Assembly: GCF_003762835.1 (NCBI RefSeq)
Contig: NZ_RJWA01000001.1
Span: 1 to 64,000, forward strand
Reading direction: 5' to 3'
DNA length: 64,000 bases
Source of the DNA: Micromonospora sp. HM5-17
GTDB taxonomy: Bacteria > Actinomycetota > Actinomycetes > Mycobacteriales > Micromonosporaceae
Under the pieces are notes generated by a model. It was given only the letters and a program-made list of their open reading frames with translations. It was not told the DNA's origin and searched no databases. Shown in pieces: positions 8,405 through 18,102 of the stretch. Each line of letters starts with the position of its first letter. Position 1 is the stretch's first letter. Made by a program: the position numbers and the translations under genes.

Positions 8405-8682
8405 TTCTTCTCCTCGAGGCTGTCCAGCATCTGCCGCTCCGCTTCGCTCCAGGCCTGGTCAGCGCCCTCCACCGACTCACGGAACTTCTTCATCGACTCG
8501 ACCATCTTGTCGCGGCTGCCGGTCCAGTTGTCGGCGAAGTCGCCCATCGACAGGTTCGCGTTGAGCTGGCCCCAGTGGCCCTTGTACTCGTTCTGGAAAT
8601 CCAGCGCACCCTCGAACTGGCTGATCAGCTCGCTGAGGTCACGGGCCAGGTCGGCCAGGTCCTTGACCACGATGTCGGCCAT
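8401..8682 (-). CDS. WXG100 family protein
   Basis: 93 residues predicted as two helices separated by a turn near N-W-T-G-S (about residue 53), which takes the place of the WxG turn of ESAT-6-like proteins. The second helix ends with QAWSEAERQMLDSLEEKK. Length and helical hairpin fit the family. ATG at 8682 is preceded by AAGGCGG within the 13-bp gap after the ATPase stop; an in-frame GTG at 8685 is a less likely start. Its position directly after the ATPase and before the hydrophobic protein suggests a secreted substrate or heterodimer partner. Confidence 0.8.
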   Translation of the reverse strand: MADIVVKDLADLARDLSELISQFEGALDFQNEYKGHWGQLNANLSMGDFADNWTGSRDKMVESMKKFRESVEGADQAWSEAERQMLDSLEEKK

Positions 8683-8695
8683 CACACCACCGCCT

Positions 8696-11600
8696 TCACT
8701 GTCGTTGTTCGTCGCCGGCCAGCAGCGGGATCTGCACGGTCTGCAGGGTGCCGTCGCCCAGGTGCACCCGGGCGACGCCGGGCACCACCCGCTCGGCCAG
8801 GTGGGCCCGGGACAGCCGGACGCCGACCAGATCCCCGGCGCTCAGGGTCGGCGGGGAGAGCAGCGCGCCGCGCCGGTTCTTCTTGATCTCCACCTGCCAG
8901 CCGGTGAAACCCATCGCCACCGAGGAGACCTCGCCGGCGATGACGACGGCCCGCCGCCGCCCGGACGCGCCCCGGACCAACTGGCGCAGCCAGTCCCGGC
9001 ACGGTACGTCGCGCCACGCCTCGGCGTCGTCGATCAGCAGCGCGACCGGGCCGTCCCCGGGATCGACCAGGGCCGCGAACTCCTCCTCGGTCGGGTTCTC
9101 CCCGGTGACGAACCCCCGCACCCCGGTACGGCCCGTGAGGTCGCTCAGCGGTGTCCGCCCCGGGGCGCCGATGACCAGCTCGGTACCGGAGCGGAGCAGC
9201 GACTCCGCCATCACGCGCAGCGCGGTGCTGCGGCCGGACCGGGACGGCCCGGCGATCAGGAAGGTCGGCTGGTCGCCGAGCAGATCCATGCCGATCGGCT
9301 CCAGCTCGTCGCCCCCGACGCCGAGCAACGCCCAGCCGGGTCGCGGCGTGCCGACGGACGCCCAGGCCTGGTCGAAGGTCAACTGGCTGGGCATCGCGGC
9401 GATCGTGCTGGGGCGCTGCTTCCGGGGGACGCCCGCCTCGCGCTCGGTCAGCCGGGCCGCCACGGTGTGCATCGCGGCGACCTGTGCCGGACCGCTCGGG
9501 TCCGCGGCCAGCAGGGCGACCTGCACCTCGACCGCGCTGATCGCCCGGTAGCCACGGCCGGGCGGCAGGTTCTCCGGGATCTTCCGAGGGTTCAGCCCGG
9601 CCATGCTGGCGTCGGCGCGGTCCGAGAGCCGCAGCACCAGTTTCTCCTCGCAGAGGGAACTGATCCGGCCACTGAGCAGGCTGTGGTCGCCCGCGACGAT
9701 CACATGGACGCCGGCGCTGGCACCCTCCCGCATCAGGACGTACAGGATGTCGGTCAGCGCCCCGCCGTCGTGCTCGCTGAGGGTTCCCATGAACCCCTCC
9801 CAGCGGTCGAGCAGCAGCAGGATGTGCGGCAGTCGCTCGTCGACGGGGGCGGCCGCCCGCTGCTCGGTCAGGTCGGCGAACCCGCCCTCGCCGAGCACCT
9901 TCTGGCGGCGCTGCACCTCGTCGCGTAGGCGGTGCAGCAGGCGGCTGGCGCGCTCCACGTCGGTGCGCTGCACGACCGCGCCGCAGTGCGGAAAGCGGGT
10001 GAGCGGCAGCAGGGCGCCGTTGCCGCAGTCCAGCCCGTACAGGTGGAGGTCGGCGACGCTCGCCGCGCAGGCCGCCGCGGTGGCGATCGTCCGCAGCGCC
10101 TGCGACCGACCCGACCGGGGGGCGCCGACGATGTGCAGGTGCCCGAAGGTGGCCAGGTCGATCGTCAGCGGCACCTGCTGCTGCGTTTTCGGCAGGTCCT
10201 GCGTCCCCCAGGCGAACGACGGCTCGCCCCGGCCGTGCCGAACCGGTTCGTCGGGCAGGTCGACCACCGACACGGTCGGCAACGGCGGCAGCCAGGGCCG
10301 GCGCTGCGCGGGCAGGCCCAGCATGTCGCTGGCCTGGCGGATCGCCGACACCAGCACCGACAGGTCCGTCGCCTCGTCGGTCTCGGCGGCGCTCCGGGGC
10401 CGCTGCGGCACCGGCCGACCCAGGTCGAGCCAGCCCACCGGGTGCAGGAACGGCGTGGCGACGGCACTGGACCGGTTCCGCTGCGGCCGACGGCCGCCGA
10501 CCCGGCCGGTCTGGAACGGGATGAGCGAGCTGTGCCCGAGCCGGGCGTACGCCCGTCCCGGGGTCGCGGCCGAGATGCTCGCCGCGTCCCGGGCGTCGAT
10601 GACGTCGGCGCTCTCCCCGGCGTCGGTCACCCGCAATGCCACCCGCAGGTTGGTGTTGGCGCGGATCTCCGCGTTCACCACCCCGTTGGGACGCTGGGTG
10701 GCCAGGATCAGGTGGATGCCGAGCGAGCGGCCCCGCTGGGCGATGTTGACCAGACCGGTGACGAAGTCCGGCAGTTCCCGGACCATCGAGGCGAACTCGT
10801 CGATGATGATCAGCAGCCTCGGAATCGGCTCCGGCACCGGGCGCCGGGTGGCGTAGTCGAGGTAGTCCTCGAGATCCTTCGCGCCGACCGCGGCGAGCAG
10901 GTGCTCCCGGTGCGTCAGCTCGGCGCTGAGCGAGGTGAGGGCACGCTCCACCAGGAACGTGTCGAGGTCGGTGACCATGCCGACGGTGTGCGGCAGGTCG
11001 ACGCAGTCCTTGAACGCGGCGCCGCCCTTGTAGTCCACGAGCACGAAGTTCATCGCGTCGGGGCGGTTCGCCACCGCGAGCGACGCCACCAACGTCTGCA
11101 GGAACTCCGACTTGCCCGCACCGGTGGTGCCCGCGACCAGGCCGTGCGGCCCGTGCTGCACCAGGTCCAGCGCGAACGGGCCGTCCAGGCTGTACCCGAC
11201 CAGCGCCCGGGTGCTGCGGGGCGAGGAGGTCCACCGGGCGCTGATCGCGGCCGGCGTCGGGTCCTCCAGGCCCAGCACCTCCAGCAGGCGCGCGGAGGTC
11301 GGCAGTGCGGCGTCGCTGTGGGTGTCGCTGACGTCGCGCACCGGTGCGAGCCGCCGCGCCACCGTCGGGAACCAGTCGTCGATGACCTCGTCGGCCTGGA
11401 TGTTCTCGATCGTCTCGGCGCGCTGCTGACGCAGGGTGGTCGGCAACCCGTCGCCGCCGAGGACCACGGTCGTGCACTCCTCCGGGAGGGTGCGCTCGTC
11501 ACTGTCGACGCAGATGAAGTAGACGCCGACGGCCGGGCCGCCCAGCAGGATGGAGACCACGCCGGGCAGGGCACGCAGCCGCCGGGCGCCGTCCAGCACG

Positions 11601-13066
11601 ACGACCACGTCGGGGTCGCTCGTCACCACGCCGGAGCCGGCGTTCAGCCGGGCCTGCCGCCGGGCTTCGATCAGTTCGATCAGCTCGGCGATCCGGCGGG
11701 CGATCGTCTCGGCGTCCGTGCCGAGCAGCGTCAGGGTCTGCTGCCCCAGCAGCGGGCGGGTGTGCGGCAGCCAGGCGGCCCACTCCCACAGCGCGCCGCC
11801 GCCCGGGTCGGTGAGCACATAGATCTGCAGGTCCCGGGGGCTCTGTGCGACGGCGAGCTGTCCGACCATCCAGCGGGCCAGGCGGCGTGGCCACTCGCCC
11901 CGCCCGGCGACCCCGACCACGCCCGCCTGGACGATGGAGAAGGCGACCGGTACGTCGTACAGGCGCCGCTCGGTGCGCCGGATCTGGTCGGCCACCTCCA
12001 CCTTGATCCGGCTGGGCAGATCCGCGATACCGACCCGGACCACGAGATGGTCGGGGTCGGTACGGCGGCGCTCCCACAACCGGGCACGCGGACCGGTCGC
12101 CACGATCAGCAGCTCGGCCGGGTCCGGGGTGGCGACCCGGCGGTCGTGGCGCTCCAGGACGATCGCCTCGGCGATGTCCTCCTCGATCGCGGCCACCCGC
12201 GCCCGGTGCTCGGCGAGCCGGCTGCGGTGGCTGCGGCTGCCCTGCCGGCGGCTGGACCACCAGTTGGCGACCACCATCACCGGCGACATCGCCGCGAACA
12301 TCAGGTAGATCGGGTTGCGCAGGACGAGGGCCATGATGCCGCCGAACGCGGCCGGCAGCGCGGCGGCCAGCCAGGGCAGGGCGTTCGGCGTCGGCGCCTT
12401 CGGCTCGGCCGGAATCTTGAACGTGTCCGGGCGGACCGGCGGCAACAACCGCGGCGGACGGTTGTAGTCGAGGTACTCGCTCTCCGCCGAGGGCTCGATC
12501 ACCGCGTCTGGGCAGCGGACCGGGTGCGCCTCCAGCGCGGTGCCACCCACGATCAACTGCGCGGTCTCCCGCCAGACCACCTCGCCGGTGCCGAGTTCCT
12601 CCCGGTCCAGCAGCAGGCCACCGTCGACGGCCCGGACGTGGACCTCGGCGTCGAAGGTGACCCGGACGACGGCGGCCACCGCGGGCACGTCGTCGGCCAG
12701 CCGGACGGCGCAGGTGGCGGCCGAGCCGATCCGGTGCTCGCCCGGGCCGAGGGACCAGATCCGACCGGCGCCGGCCCGGGTCACGGCCCGGATGGTGACC
12801 AGGCCCCGCGTCTCGTACGGCGCCGGACCCGGCCCGCCGACCCAGAGCACCGAGCCCTCGTGCACACCACTGGCGGACAGCGGGAGGTCGAGGTCGAGCG
12901 GGCGGTCGTCGAGGTAGACCGGTCCGGCGAGCCGGCCGTGCGCGGCGGGATCGAGGCTGTCCAGCAGGTTCTTGACGATGTCCCGCAGCGGGGTGGCGGG
13001 ATCGGCGTCCACGACCACGTCGGCCGACCACGCCTGCGGCGACGCCAGGGTGATCAGCATACGCAC
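8696..13066 (-). CDS. eccC: Type VII secretion FtsK/SpoIIIE ATPase (EssC/EccC-like)
   Basis: About 1456 residues. The N-terminus (1-200) has a ubiquitin-like/FHA-type region, then two membrane helices (about 230-275), then three FtsK/SpoIIIE ATPase domains. Domain 1 has an intact Walker A (GTTGAGKS, K near 650) and Walker B (LLIIIDEFASM). Domains 2 and 3 have Arg for Lys in the P-loops (GAPRSGRS near 986, GPSRSGRS near 1278) with Walker B-like LLLLDRWEG and VALLIDDAEA. This is the motor of ESX/WXG100 secretion; FHA fused to all three ATPase domains in one chain resembles firmicute EssC. GTG at 13066 follows GAAGAGG; ATG at 13060 is an alternative. No eccB, eccD, eccE or yukD/essB-type gene is visible nearby. 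Confidence 0.93.
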   Translation of the reverse strand: MRMLITLASPQAWSADVVVDADPATPLRDIVKNLLDSLDPAAHGRLAGPVYLDDRPLDLDLPLSASGVHEGSVLWVGGPGPAPYETRGLVTIRAVTRAGAGRIWSLGPGEHRIGSAATCAVRLADDVPAVAAVVRVTFDAEVHVRAVDGGLLLDREELGTGEVVWRETAQLIVGGTALEAHPVRCPDAVIEPSAESEYLDYNRPPRLLPPVRPDTFKIPAEPKAPTPNALPWLAAALPAAFGGIMALVLRNPIYLMFAAMSPVMVVANWWSSRRQGSRSHRSRLAEHRARVAAIEEDIAEAIVLERHDRRVATPDPAELLIVATGPRARLWERRRTDPDHLVVRVGIADLPSRIKVEVADQIRRTERRLYDVPVAFSIVQAGVVGVAGRGEWPRRLARWMVGQLAVAQSPRDLQIYVLTDPGGGALWEWAAWLPHTRPLLGQQTLTLLGTDAETIARRIAELIELIEARRQARLNAGSGVVTSDPDVVVVLDGARRLRALPGVVSILLGGPAVGVYFICVDSDERTLPEECTTVVLGGDGLPTTLRQQRAETIENIQADEVIDDWFPTVARRLAPVRDVSDTHSDAALPTSARLLEVLGLEDPTPAAISARWTSSPRSTRALVGYSLDGPFALDLVQHGPHGLVAGTTGAGKSEFLQTLVASLAVANRPDAMNFVLVDYKGGAAFKDCVDLPHTVGMVTDLDTFLVERALTSLSAELTHREHLLAAVGAKDLEDYLDYATRRPVPEPIPRLLIIIDEFASMVRELPDFVTGLVNIAQRGRSLGIHLILATQRPNGVVNAEIRANTNLRVALRVTDAGESADVIDARDAASISAATPGRAYARLGHSSLIPFQTGRVGGRRPQRNRSSAVATPFLHPVGWLDLGRPVPQRPRSAAETDEATDLSVLVSAIRQASDMLGLPAQRRPWLPPLPTVSVVDLPDEPVRHGRGEPSFAWGTQDLPKTQQQVPLTIDLATFGHLHIVGAPRSGRSQALRTIATAAACAASVADLHLYGLDCGNGALLPLTRFPHCGAVVQRTDVERASRLLHRLRDEVQRRQKVLGEGGFADLTEQRAAAPVDERLPHILLLLDRWEGFMGTLSEHDGGALTDILYVLMREGASAGVHVIVAGDHSLLSGRISSLCEEKLVLRLSDRADASMAGLNPRKIPENLPPGRGYRAISAVEVQVALLAADPSGPAQVAAMHTVAARLTEREAGVPRKQRPSTIAAMPSQLTFDQAWASVGTPRPGWALLGVGGDELEPIGMDLLGDQPTFLIAGPSRSGRSTALRVMAESLLRSGTELVIGAPGRTPLSDLTGRTGVRGFVTGENPTEEEFAALVDPGDGPVALLIDDAEAWRDVPCRDWLRQLVRGASGRRRAVVIAGEVSSVAMGFTGWQVEIKKNRRGALLSPPTLSAGDLVGVRLSRAHLAERVVPGVARVHLGDGTLQTVQIPLLAGDEQRQ

Positions 13067-13156
13067 GGCGTACCTCTTCGCATGTCCACGTGCCCGGCGA
13101 GCCGGCTCCACCCGGTCGGTGAGCCGGCTCAGGGTTTTCGCGAGTCGGCGAACCCC

Positions 13157-13453
13157 TTACTTGTTCAGCGAGCCGGCGAGCTGGCTGTCCATTTCCCGCA
13201 GCGCGTCGACCGCCTTGTCGAGCCACTCGGAGAGCAGGGAGAGGTTTTCCATGAGCTCGTTCGCGGCGTTCACGAACTCGGTGTGGACCTCCTCGAACCT
13301 GCCGGACGCCTGGTCGGTGACGAACCCGGAGGTGGTGAGGTTGTCGACAATGGACTTGCACTCGGTCAGCCGCGCGTCGATCTCGTTCTTGTTGTTGCGC
13401 ATCCGGGTCGCGCTGTCCGACATCTCCGAATAGGTGATGTTGAGATTCGCCAT
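13157..13453 (-). CDS. WXG100 family protein
   Basis: 98 residues, two long helices with a central turn at LTTSGFVTDQASGRF where the WxG motif normally lies (the Trp is absent). C-terminal helix LSEWLDKAVDALREMD. Start ATG at 13453 with GGAGGG 8 bp upstream. First gene of the minus-strand operon, so the promoter probably lies in 13454-13661, shared with the divergent gene at 13662. Probably the EsxA/B-like substrate required by the ATPase encoded next. Confidence 0.88.
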   Translation of the reverse strand: MANLNITYSEMSDSATRMRNNKNEIDARLTECKSIVDNLTTSGFVTDQASGRFEEVHTEFVNAANELMENLSLLSEWLDKAVDALREMDSQLAGSLNK

Positions 13454-13661
13454 CGGATCGTCCCTCCACGTGGTGCGAGCCGCGCTGCACGCCCGGCCCG
13501 GCGGTTGGCAACGCGGACAAACCTAAGAACGGTTTCCAACTCCGGTCCAGATCGACGACCGCGACCGTGGGCCCTAGGGCCCACGGTCCTCGTTGACAGT
13601 CGGCACCAGGTCCGCTGACGATCTCGGGTGGCCGCTGGCGGGGTGTGTCGAAGGGTGGACG

Positions 13662-14369
13662 ATGAGCTACGAGCGGTCCGGCGCGTGGACCGTGGACTAC
13701 GCGTTACGCGTCCTCGCCACCGGATGCGCCGTGTCGCGCCGGCCCGTCCCGGAGGTCGGAGCCCTGGTCCTGGGCCCGGAGTCGGTCCTGTTGCGGCTGA
13801 CCACCCCCGAGGAGGCACCGCCGCCGGGCTGGACGGTGGAGGACGACGGCCGCGCCTGGCGGTCGTCTCTCGCCTGGGTGCGGGGGGCGGAGGTTGACGA
13901 GCGGATCCCGGCGCCGTACCCGATGCTCGTCTCGGTCGGGGTGATCGACAGCGGCCGGTTGCTGCTCAACCTCGTCGCCGCGGAGGGCCTGGTCGGCGTC
14001 GAGGGAGACCCCGAACTCGCCCGGAACCTGGTCCGGGCGTGGGCGCGCCGGCTTGCCGCCAGTCCCTGGGCGGCCGGGATACGCGTGGTGCGGGTCGGCT
14101 TCCCGCCGGACAATGACGCCGCGGGGTGGGATGTGGCCCGGCTGGCGGGGACGCCCGTCCTGGACAATCCGGCGGGCGGGGTCGTGTTCTTCGCCGACCC
14201 GCCGCTGGGATACGACGTTCATCTGGTCAACCAGCTGCTCGGCGACCCGGCGCGGCGCTGGTCGGTGGTGGCGGTCGGCGTGCCGGACCCGACCTGGCGG
14301 TTCGTCGTGGGGGTGGACGGCACCGTCGACACCGGACTGCTGGCGGAGCCGGTACATATGCGCCTGTGA
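13662..14369 (+). CDS. Hypothetical protein, divergent from type VII operon
   Basis: 235 residues starting MSYERSGAWTVDYALRV. Soluble alpha/beta protein; segments such as YPMLVSVGVIDSGRLLLNL followed by an acidic strand resemble a module found inside larger actinomycete proteins that combine LysM or transcriptional-activator domains, but no catalytic motif is seen. ATG chosen at 13662 because AAGGGTGG precedes it; an upstream GTG would add 23 residues. It diverges from the WXG100 gene and is followed 59 bp later by a LuxR regulator, so it may help control the secretion operon. Function unknown. Confidence 0.7.
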   Translation: MSYERSGAWTVDYALRVLATGCAVSRRPVPEVGALVLGPESVLLRLTTPEEAPPPGWTVEDDGRAWRSSLAWVRGAEVDERIPAPYPMLVSVGVIDSGRLLLNLVAAEGLVGVEGDPELARNLVRAWARRLAASPWAAGIRVVRVGFPPDNDAAGWDVARLAGTPVLDNPAGGVVFFADPPLGYDVHLVNQLLGDPARRWSVVAVGVPDPTWRFVVGVDGTVDTGLLAEPVHMRL

Positions 14370-14428
14370 CGGGCCGTATGAAGCGTTTGTGAAGGGTCCG
14401 CGGGACCGGCCGTACCAGACTCACGGCT

Positions 14429-14977
14429 ATGATCACGGATCCTGCCCCGCCGGGTGCCACCGGCGGCCGGATACGTATTGCGATCTCCAGCCCCGAGATC
14501 ATCGCCCACATCCGGCACGAGTTCGCCAGCAAGGGCCTGGATGTGCGGATCGACGGTCTGCCCGCGGTCGACGTGGTCGTGACACCGGGTGCCGGCGCCG
14601 CGCCCGCCACCGGTGCCCTCGCCGACGTTCTCAGTGGACTCGCCGGCCCGCGCAGCCGGAACCGGGATCCGGCCACCGCCCGATACCGCCTGGCGCTGGT
14701 CCCCCACCACCGCCCGACCCGCGCGGCCGGACGACTACCGGGTCATGCCGCCGACCCGCCGCGGTCGGACCGGCGCCGCCCCCTGTCCCCCCGCGAGGCC
14801 CAGGTGATGGACGGGATCAGCCGCGGGATGCGGAACGCGGACATCGCCGCCATGCTGCGCGTCGAGCTGAAGACCGTGAAGAACCACGTGAACCGCATCT
14901 TCGGCAAGCTGGGCGCCCGCAACCGGGTGGAGGCGGTGCTGATCTGGCAGCGCTACCGGGCCGCTTCCGCCCGGTGA
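14429..14977 (+). CDS. LuxR-family HTH regulator with atypical N-terminus
   Basis: 182 residues. The C-terminal third is a clear LuxR/NarL HTH (LSPREAQVMDGISRGMRNAD ... LKTVKNHVNRIFGKLGARNR). The N-terminal part begins like a receiver strand (RIRIAISSPEIIAHIRHEF) but has no phosphoacceptor Asp context (VVVTPGAGAA), so it is not a conventional response regulator. Regulators of this kind recur beside type VII loci in actinomycetes. The stop lies inside a 22-bp repeat that recurs at the end of the convergent AfsR-like gene. Confidence 0.8.
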   Translation: MITDPAPPGATGGRIRIAISSPEIIAHIRHEFASKGLDVRIDGLPAVDVVVTPGAGAAPATGALADVLSGLAGPRSRNRDPATARYRLALVPHHRPTRAAGRLPGHAADPPRSDRRRPLSPREAQVMDGISRGMRNADIAAMLRVELKTVKNHVNRIFGKLGARNRVEAVLIWQRYRAASAR

Positions 14978-15034
14978 TCGCCGCCGCCGTCGAGTGACCG
15001 CCTCCGTGAAGCGATCGCCGCCGCCGTCTAGTGA
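14976..15034. repeat. 22-bp direct repeat at convergent gene ends
   Basis: GATCGCCGCCGCCGTC followed by (G/T)AGTGA occurs at 14976-14997 and again at 15013-15034, with one mismatch. The first copy begins inside the stop codon of the LuxR gene and the second contains the TAG stop of the convergent AfsR-like gene. Probably a short tandem duplication in the intergenic gap; no terminator-like dyad is seen here. Confidence 0.75.
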
Positions 15035-17805
15035 TCGTGCCCCGCGCCGGCGTAGTCGACCAGACCCGCCAGAAAGGCGCTCACCTCGGCCGCCTCCTCG
15101 GCGTCCAGCTCCTCGAAGCGGGCGAGAGCCCGACGGGCGAGGGCGACCGCCTGTGCGTCGCCCGCCCGCACCCGCGCCAACCCGAACAGGGCCAGCCCCT
15201 CGTGGTAGCGGTCACCGGCGTCCTCGCTGATCCGTAGCGCCTCACCGAACGTCGCCTCGGCCGCCTCCTGCTGCCCCAGGCCGTGCCGGGCCAGGCCAAG
15301 GTTGATCAGGAGGTTCGCCTCGAGGATCTGGCTGCGGGACCGACGGGCGTACTCCAGCCCCGGCAGCCCGTGGCGCATCGCCTCCGCCCACCGCCCGGTC
15401 TCGGCGGCGAGCTCGCAGACGGTGTCGTACGCCGAGGCCAGGTAGTAGTCGCGCCCCTCCCGGCGCGCGAGCTCCAGCGCCTCCATGGCCGGCGCGCGGG
15501 CCGCGTCGTACTCCTTGGCCTCACGCAACGTGGACGCCAGGTTGGCGAGCAGGCTGATCCGGTGCTGCCAGTCCTCCGGCTCGACGAGCAGCTCCAACCC
15601 GCGATGGAGCTGGGCGACCGCGGTGTCGTTCCGGCCCAGGCGGGAGTAGGCGACGCTGGAGTGGTTCAGCAGGACGGCCTGGGCCACCCGGCTGCCCAGG
15701 CTCTCGGCGGCGCGCATCGCCACCTGCAGCAGGTCCAACCACTCCAGCGGCCGTGCCGCGACATAGAAGTAGTGGAACAACAGATAGGTGAGGTGTATCG
15801 CCGGCCCGTGCTGCCCGTCCCGGGCGGCCCGGCGGACCACCGCGGTGATGTTCTGCCACTCGGTGCCGCACCAGCGCACGTAGTCGCGCTGCCCGTCGAA
15901 GCGGACCGGGGGTACGTCGCTGTGCGGCGGCTCGAACGGCAGGTCCCGGCCGACCTTGTCGTCTCCGATCCGGGAGAGCGTCACGCGGTACCAGGAGAGG
16001 ACCCGGGACAGGGCGTCCCGCCGCTCGCCGGGCGGGAGCTCGGCCGAGAGCTCCGCGGCGTACGCCCGGACGAGATCGTGCATGGTGAACCGGTTGCCGT
16101 CCTGCTCCAGCAGGCAGAGCGCGCACAGCCGGTCCAGCAGCACCGCGGCCCGCTCCAGCCCGACCCCGAACAGCGCCGCCGCGGTGTGCCGGGTCACGCT
16201 CGGCCCGGGGAAGAGCCCGAGGAGCCGGAACGCCCGGGACGCGTCCTGGTCGAGCGCCGCGAAGGACCAGGACAGGACACCGCGTACGGAGCAGAGCGCG
16301 TCGTCGGCCAGTTGCAGCTCGTCCAGCCGATGCTGGATGTTCTCGAGCTGCGCGACGAGATCACCGATGCCGACGCCCACGGTCGACACCACCTTCTCGG
16401 CGGCGATCTGCAACGCCAGCGGCGACCGGTCACACAGCGTGGTGAGCCGGCGGGCGGAGGACAGCTCGGCCCGTACCCGGTCCTCGCCGATCAACGTGGT
16501 GAGCAGCCGCAACGATTCCTCGTCGGTCAGCGCCCCGAGCGTGATCCGACGGGCGCCGTGCCGGACGGCCAGCCCGGAGAGGCGGCTACGGCTGGTCACG
16601 ATGACGAAGCAACTGCTGCCACCGGGCAGCAGGTCCTCGACCTGTTCGCTGGACGCGGCGTTGTCGATAATCAGCAGCACCCGCTTGTCGGCCAGCATGC
16701 TGCGCCACAGCGCCGCCCGCTCCGCGCGACCGGTCGGAATGTTCCGGGCGCCGACGGAGGTCAGCAGGTGGTGCAGGGCGGCCTCGGGGGTCAGCGCGGT
16801 GTGCGACGGGTCGAACCCGCGCAGATTGATGTAGAGCTGCCCGTCGGGGTATCCGTCGCGCAGCAGGTGCCCGGCGTGTACGGCGAGCGTGCTCTTCCCG
16901 ATCCCACCGGCCCCCACGATCATGACGATCCGCCGGCGCGGCGTCGCCCCACCGCCCGAGCTCTCCACCAGGGCGAGCAGTTCGGCGGCCCGCCCGACGA
17001 AGGCGTCGGTGTCGTGCGGCAACTGGGCCGGCCGGAGGACCCCGGCGGCCGGCCGGGAGCGGTGGCGGCTGTCGTCGGCGAGGATCGCGGCGTGGCGGTC
17101 CCGGGTCTCCGGCGACGGGCTGATGCCCAGCTCGGCGGCGAGCCCTCGGCGCAGGTCCTCGTACTGGGCCAGGGCGTCGGCGGTACGTCCGGCGCGGTGC
17201 AGCGCGGTCATCAGCGTGCCGCGTAGCCGCTCGTCGAAGGGATGGGCCGGAACCTCGGCGAGCAGCCGGCCGATCACCTCCGGAAGCATGTCGGTACGGG
17301 CCCGTTCGGCGTGCTCGATGAGCAGGTGCAACCGCAGTCCGGCCAGCCGGACCCGGGCCTGCGCGACGAACGGCCCGGGTACGCCGGCGAACGGCGTACC
17401 GGCCGGCCACAGCCGGAGCGCCTGCTCGTACGCGTCGAGGGTGCCGCGAACCCGCGCCCGTTCGGCCAGGTCCTCGGCCACGGCGACGTCGAACACCTCC
17501 CGCTCCAGCCGGAGGCGGTAGCCGGCCCGGCTGCTGACCAGCCGCTCCTGTGCCGGCCCCAGGACGCGGCGCAGTCCGGAGAGATAGGTGTGCAGACTTC
17601 CGGCGGCGGTGGCGGGCGCCGACTCGCCCCAGACCCGGTCGATGAGTTGGCCCCGGGATACGGTCTCGCCGGCGCACAGGGCCAGGATGGCGAAGACCGC
17701 GCGTTGCTTGGGCGGCCCGAGTTCGATTTCGTTGTCGCCGACGAATGCGCGGAGGGTGCCCAGGCCCTCGACCCGCAACGGGCCATTGACCGTACTCGCT
17801 GCCAC
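15028..17805 (-). CDS. AfsR/SARP-family regulator with NB-ARC and TPR domains
   Basis: 925 residues. Domain order: OmpR-type winged helix (about 8-95, with LGPPKQRAVFAILALCAGE), bacterial transcriptional activation domain (about 98-245), an NB-ARC/STAND ATPase (P-loop GAGGIGKST near 300, Walker B VLLIIDN, a TSRSRL sensor), winged-helix linker and C-terminal TPR array (about 640-920). This is the AfsR-type architecture used for global control of secondary metabolism and development. The GTG at 17805 is preceded by GAGGAG at 7 bp; longer readings upstream lack such support. Convergent with the LuxR gene. Target genes cannot be read from the sequence. Confidence 0.92.
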   Translation of the reverse strand: MAASTVNGPLRVEGLGTLRAFVGDNEIELGPPKQRAVFAILALCAGETVSRGQLIDRVWGESAPATAAGSLHTYLSGLRRVLGPAQERLVSSRAGYRLRLEREVFDVAVAEDLAERARVRGTLDAYEQALRLWPAGTPFAGVPGPFVAQARVRLAGLRLHLLIEHAERARTDMLPEVIGRLLAEVPAHPFDERLRGTLMTALHRAGRTADALAQYEDLRRGLAAELGISPSPETRDRHAAILADDSRHRSRPAAGVLRPAQLPHDTDAFVGRAAELLALVESSGGGATPRRRIVMIVGAGGIGKSTLAVHAGHLLRDGYPDGQLYINLRGFDPSHTALTPEAALHHLLTSVGARNIPTGRAERAALWRSMLADKRVLLIIDNAASSEQVEDLLPGGSSCFVIVTSRSRLSGLAVRHGARRITLGALTDEESLRLLTTLIGEDRVRAELSSARRLTTLCDRSPLALQIAAEKVVSTVGVGIGDLVAQLENIQHRLDELQLADDALCSVRGVLSWSFAALDQDASRAFRLLGLFPGPSVTRHTAAALFGVGLERAAVLLDRLCALCLLEQDGNRFTMHDLVRAYAAELSAELPPGERRDALSRVLSWYRVTLSRIGDDKVGRDLPFEPPHSDVPPVRFDGQRDYVRWCGTEWQNITAVVRRAARDGQHGPAIHLTYLLFHYFYVAARPLEWLDLLQVAMRAAESLGSRVAQAVLLNHSSVAYSRLGRNDTAVAQLHRGLELLVEPEDWQHRISLLANLASTLREAKEYDAARAPAMEALELARREGRDYYLASAYDTVCELAAETGRWAEAMRHGLPGLEYARRSRSQILEANLLINLGLARHGLGQQEAAEATFGEALRISEDAGDRYHEGLALFGLARVRAGDAQAVALARRALARFEELDAEEAAEVSAFLAGLVDYAGAGHDH

Positions 17806-18102
17806 CAGTGCACTCCTCGCGGTTACACGCGGGCCGGCCTCGTCCTCGGGTCCGTCACGCCGGCGCTGGATGGACAGTGCGGCGCTAACGATAGCGCAGC
17901 GGACACTATGGACATCCGCTCTTCCCACCGCGTGACTGTCGGGCCGGCCACGATGTCGCGCGGTTCTCACGGTGGTGCCGCGTGCCCGGAATGCCTCGAC
18001 CCGGCATTGTCCTTTGCCATCCCGCGCCGGGCCCGCCTGGCGACGGATGACTGGCGAAACGAGGGGTGCCGGCATCCCGCCACGTCGTGTCATCCTGACC
18101 GG

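Noticed and set aside
7043-9928. 961-codon plus-strand open frame
   Set aside because: Opposite the coupled type VII genes; low-complexity composition and no Shine-Dalgarno or domain.
9932-13618. 1228-codon plus-strand open frame
   Set aside because: Antisense of the FtsK/SpoIIIE ATPase, whose motifs are unmistakable on the minus strand.
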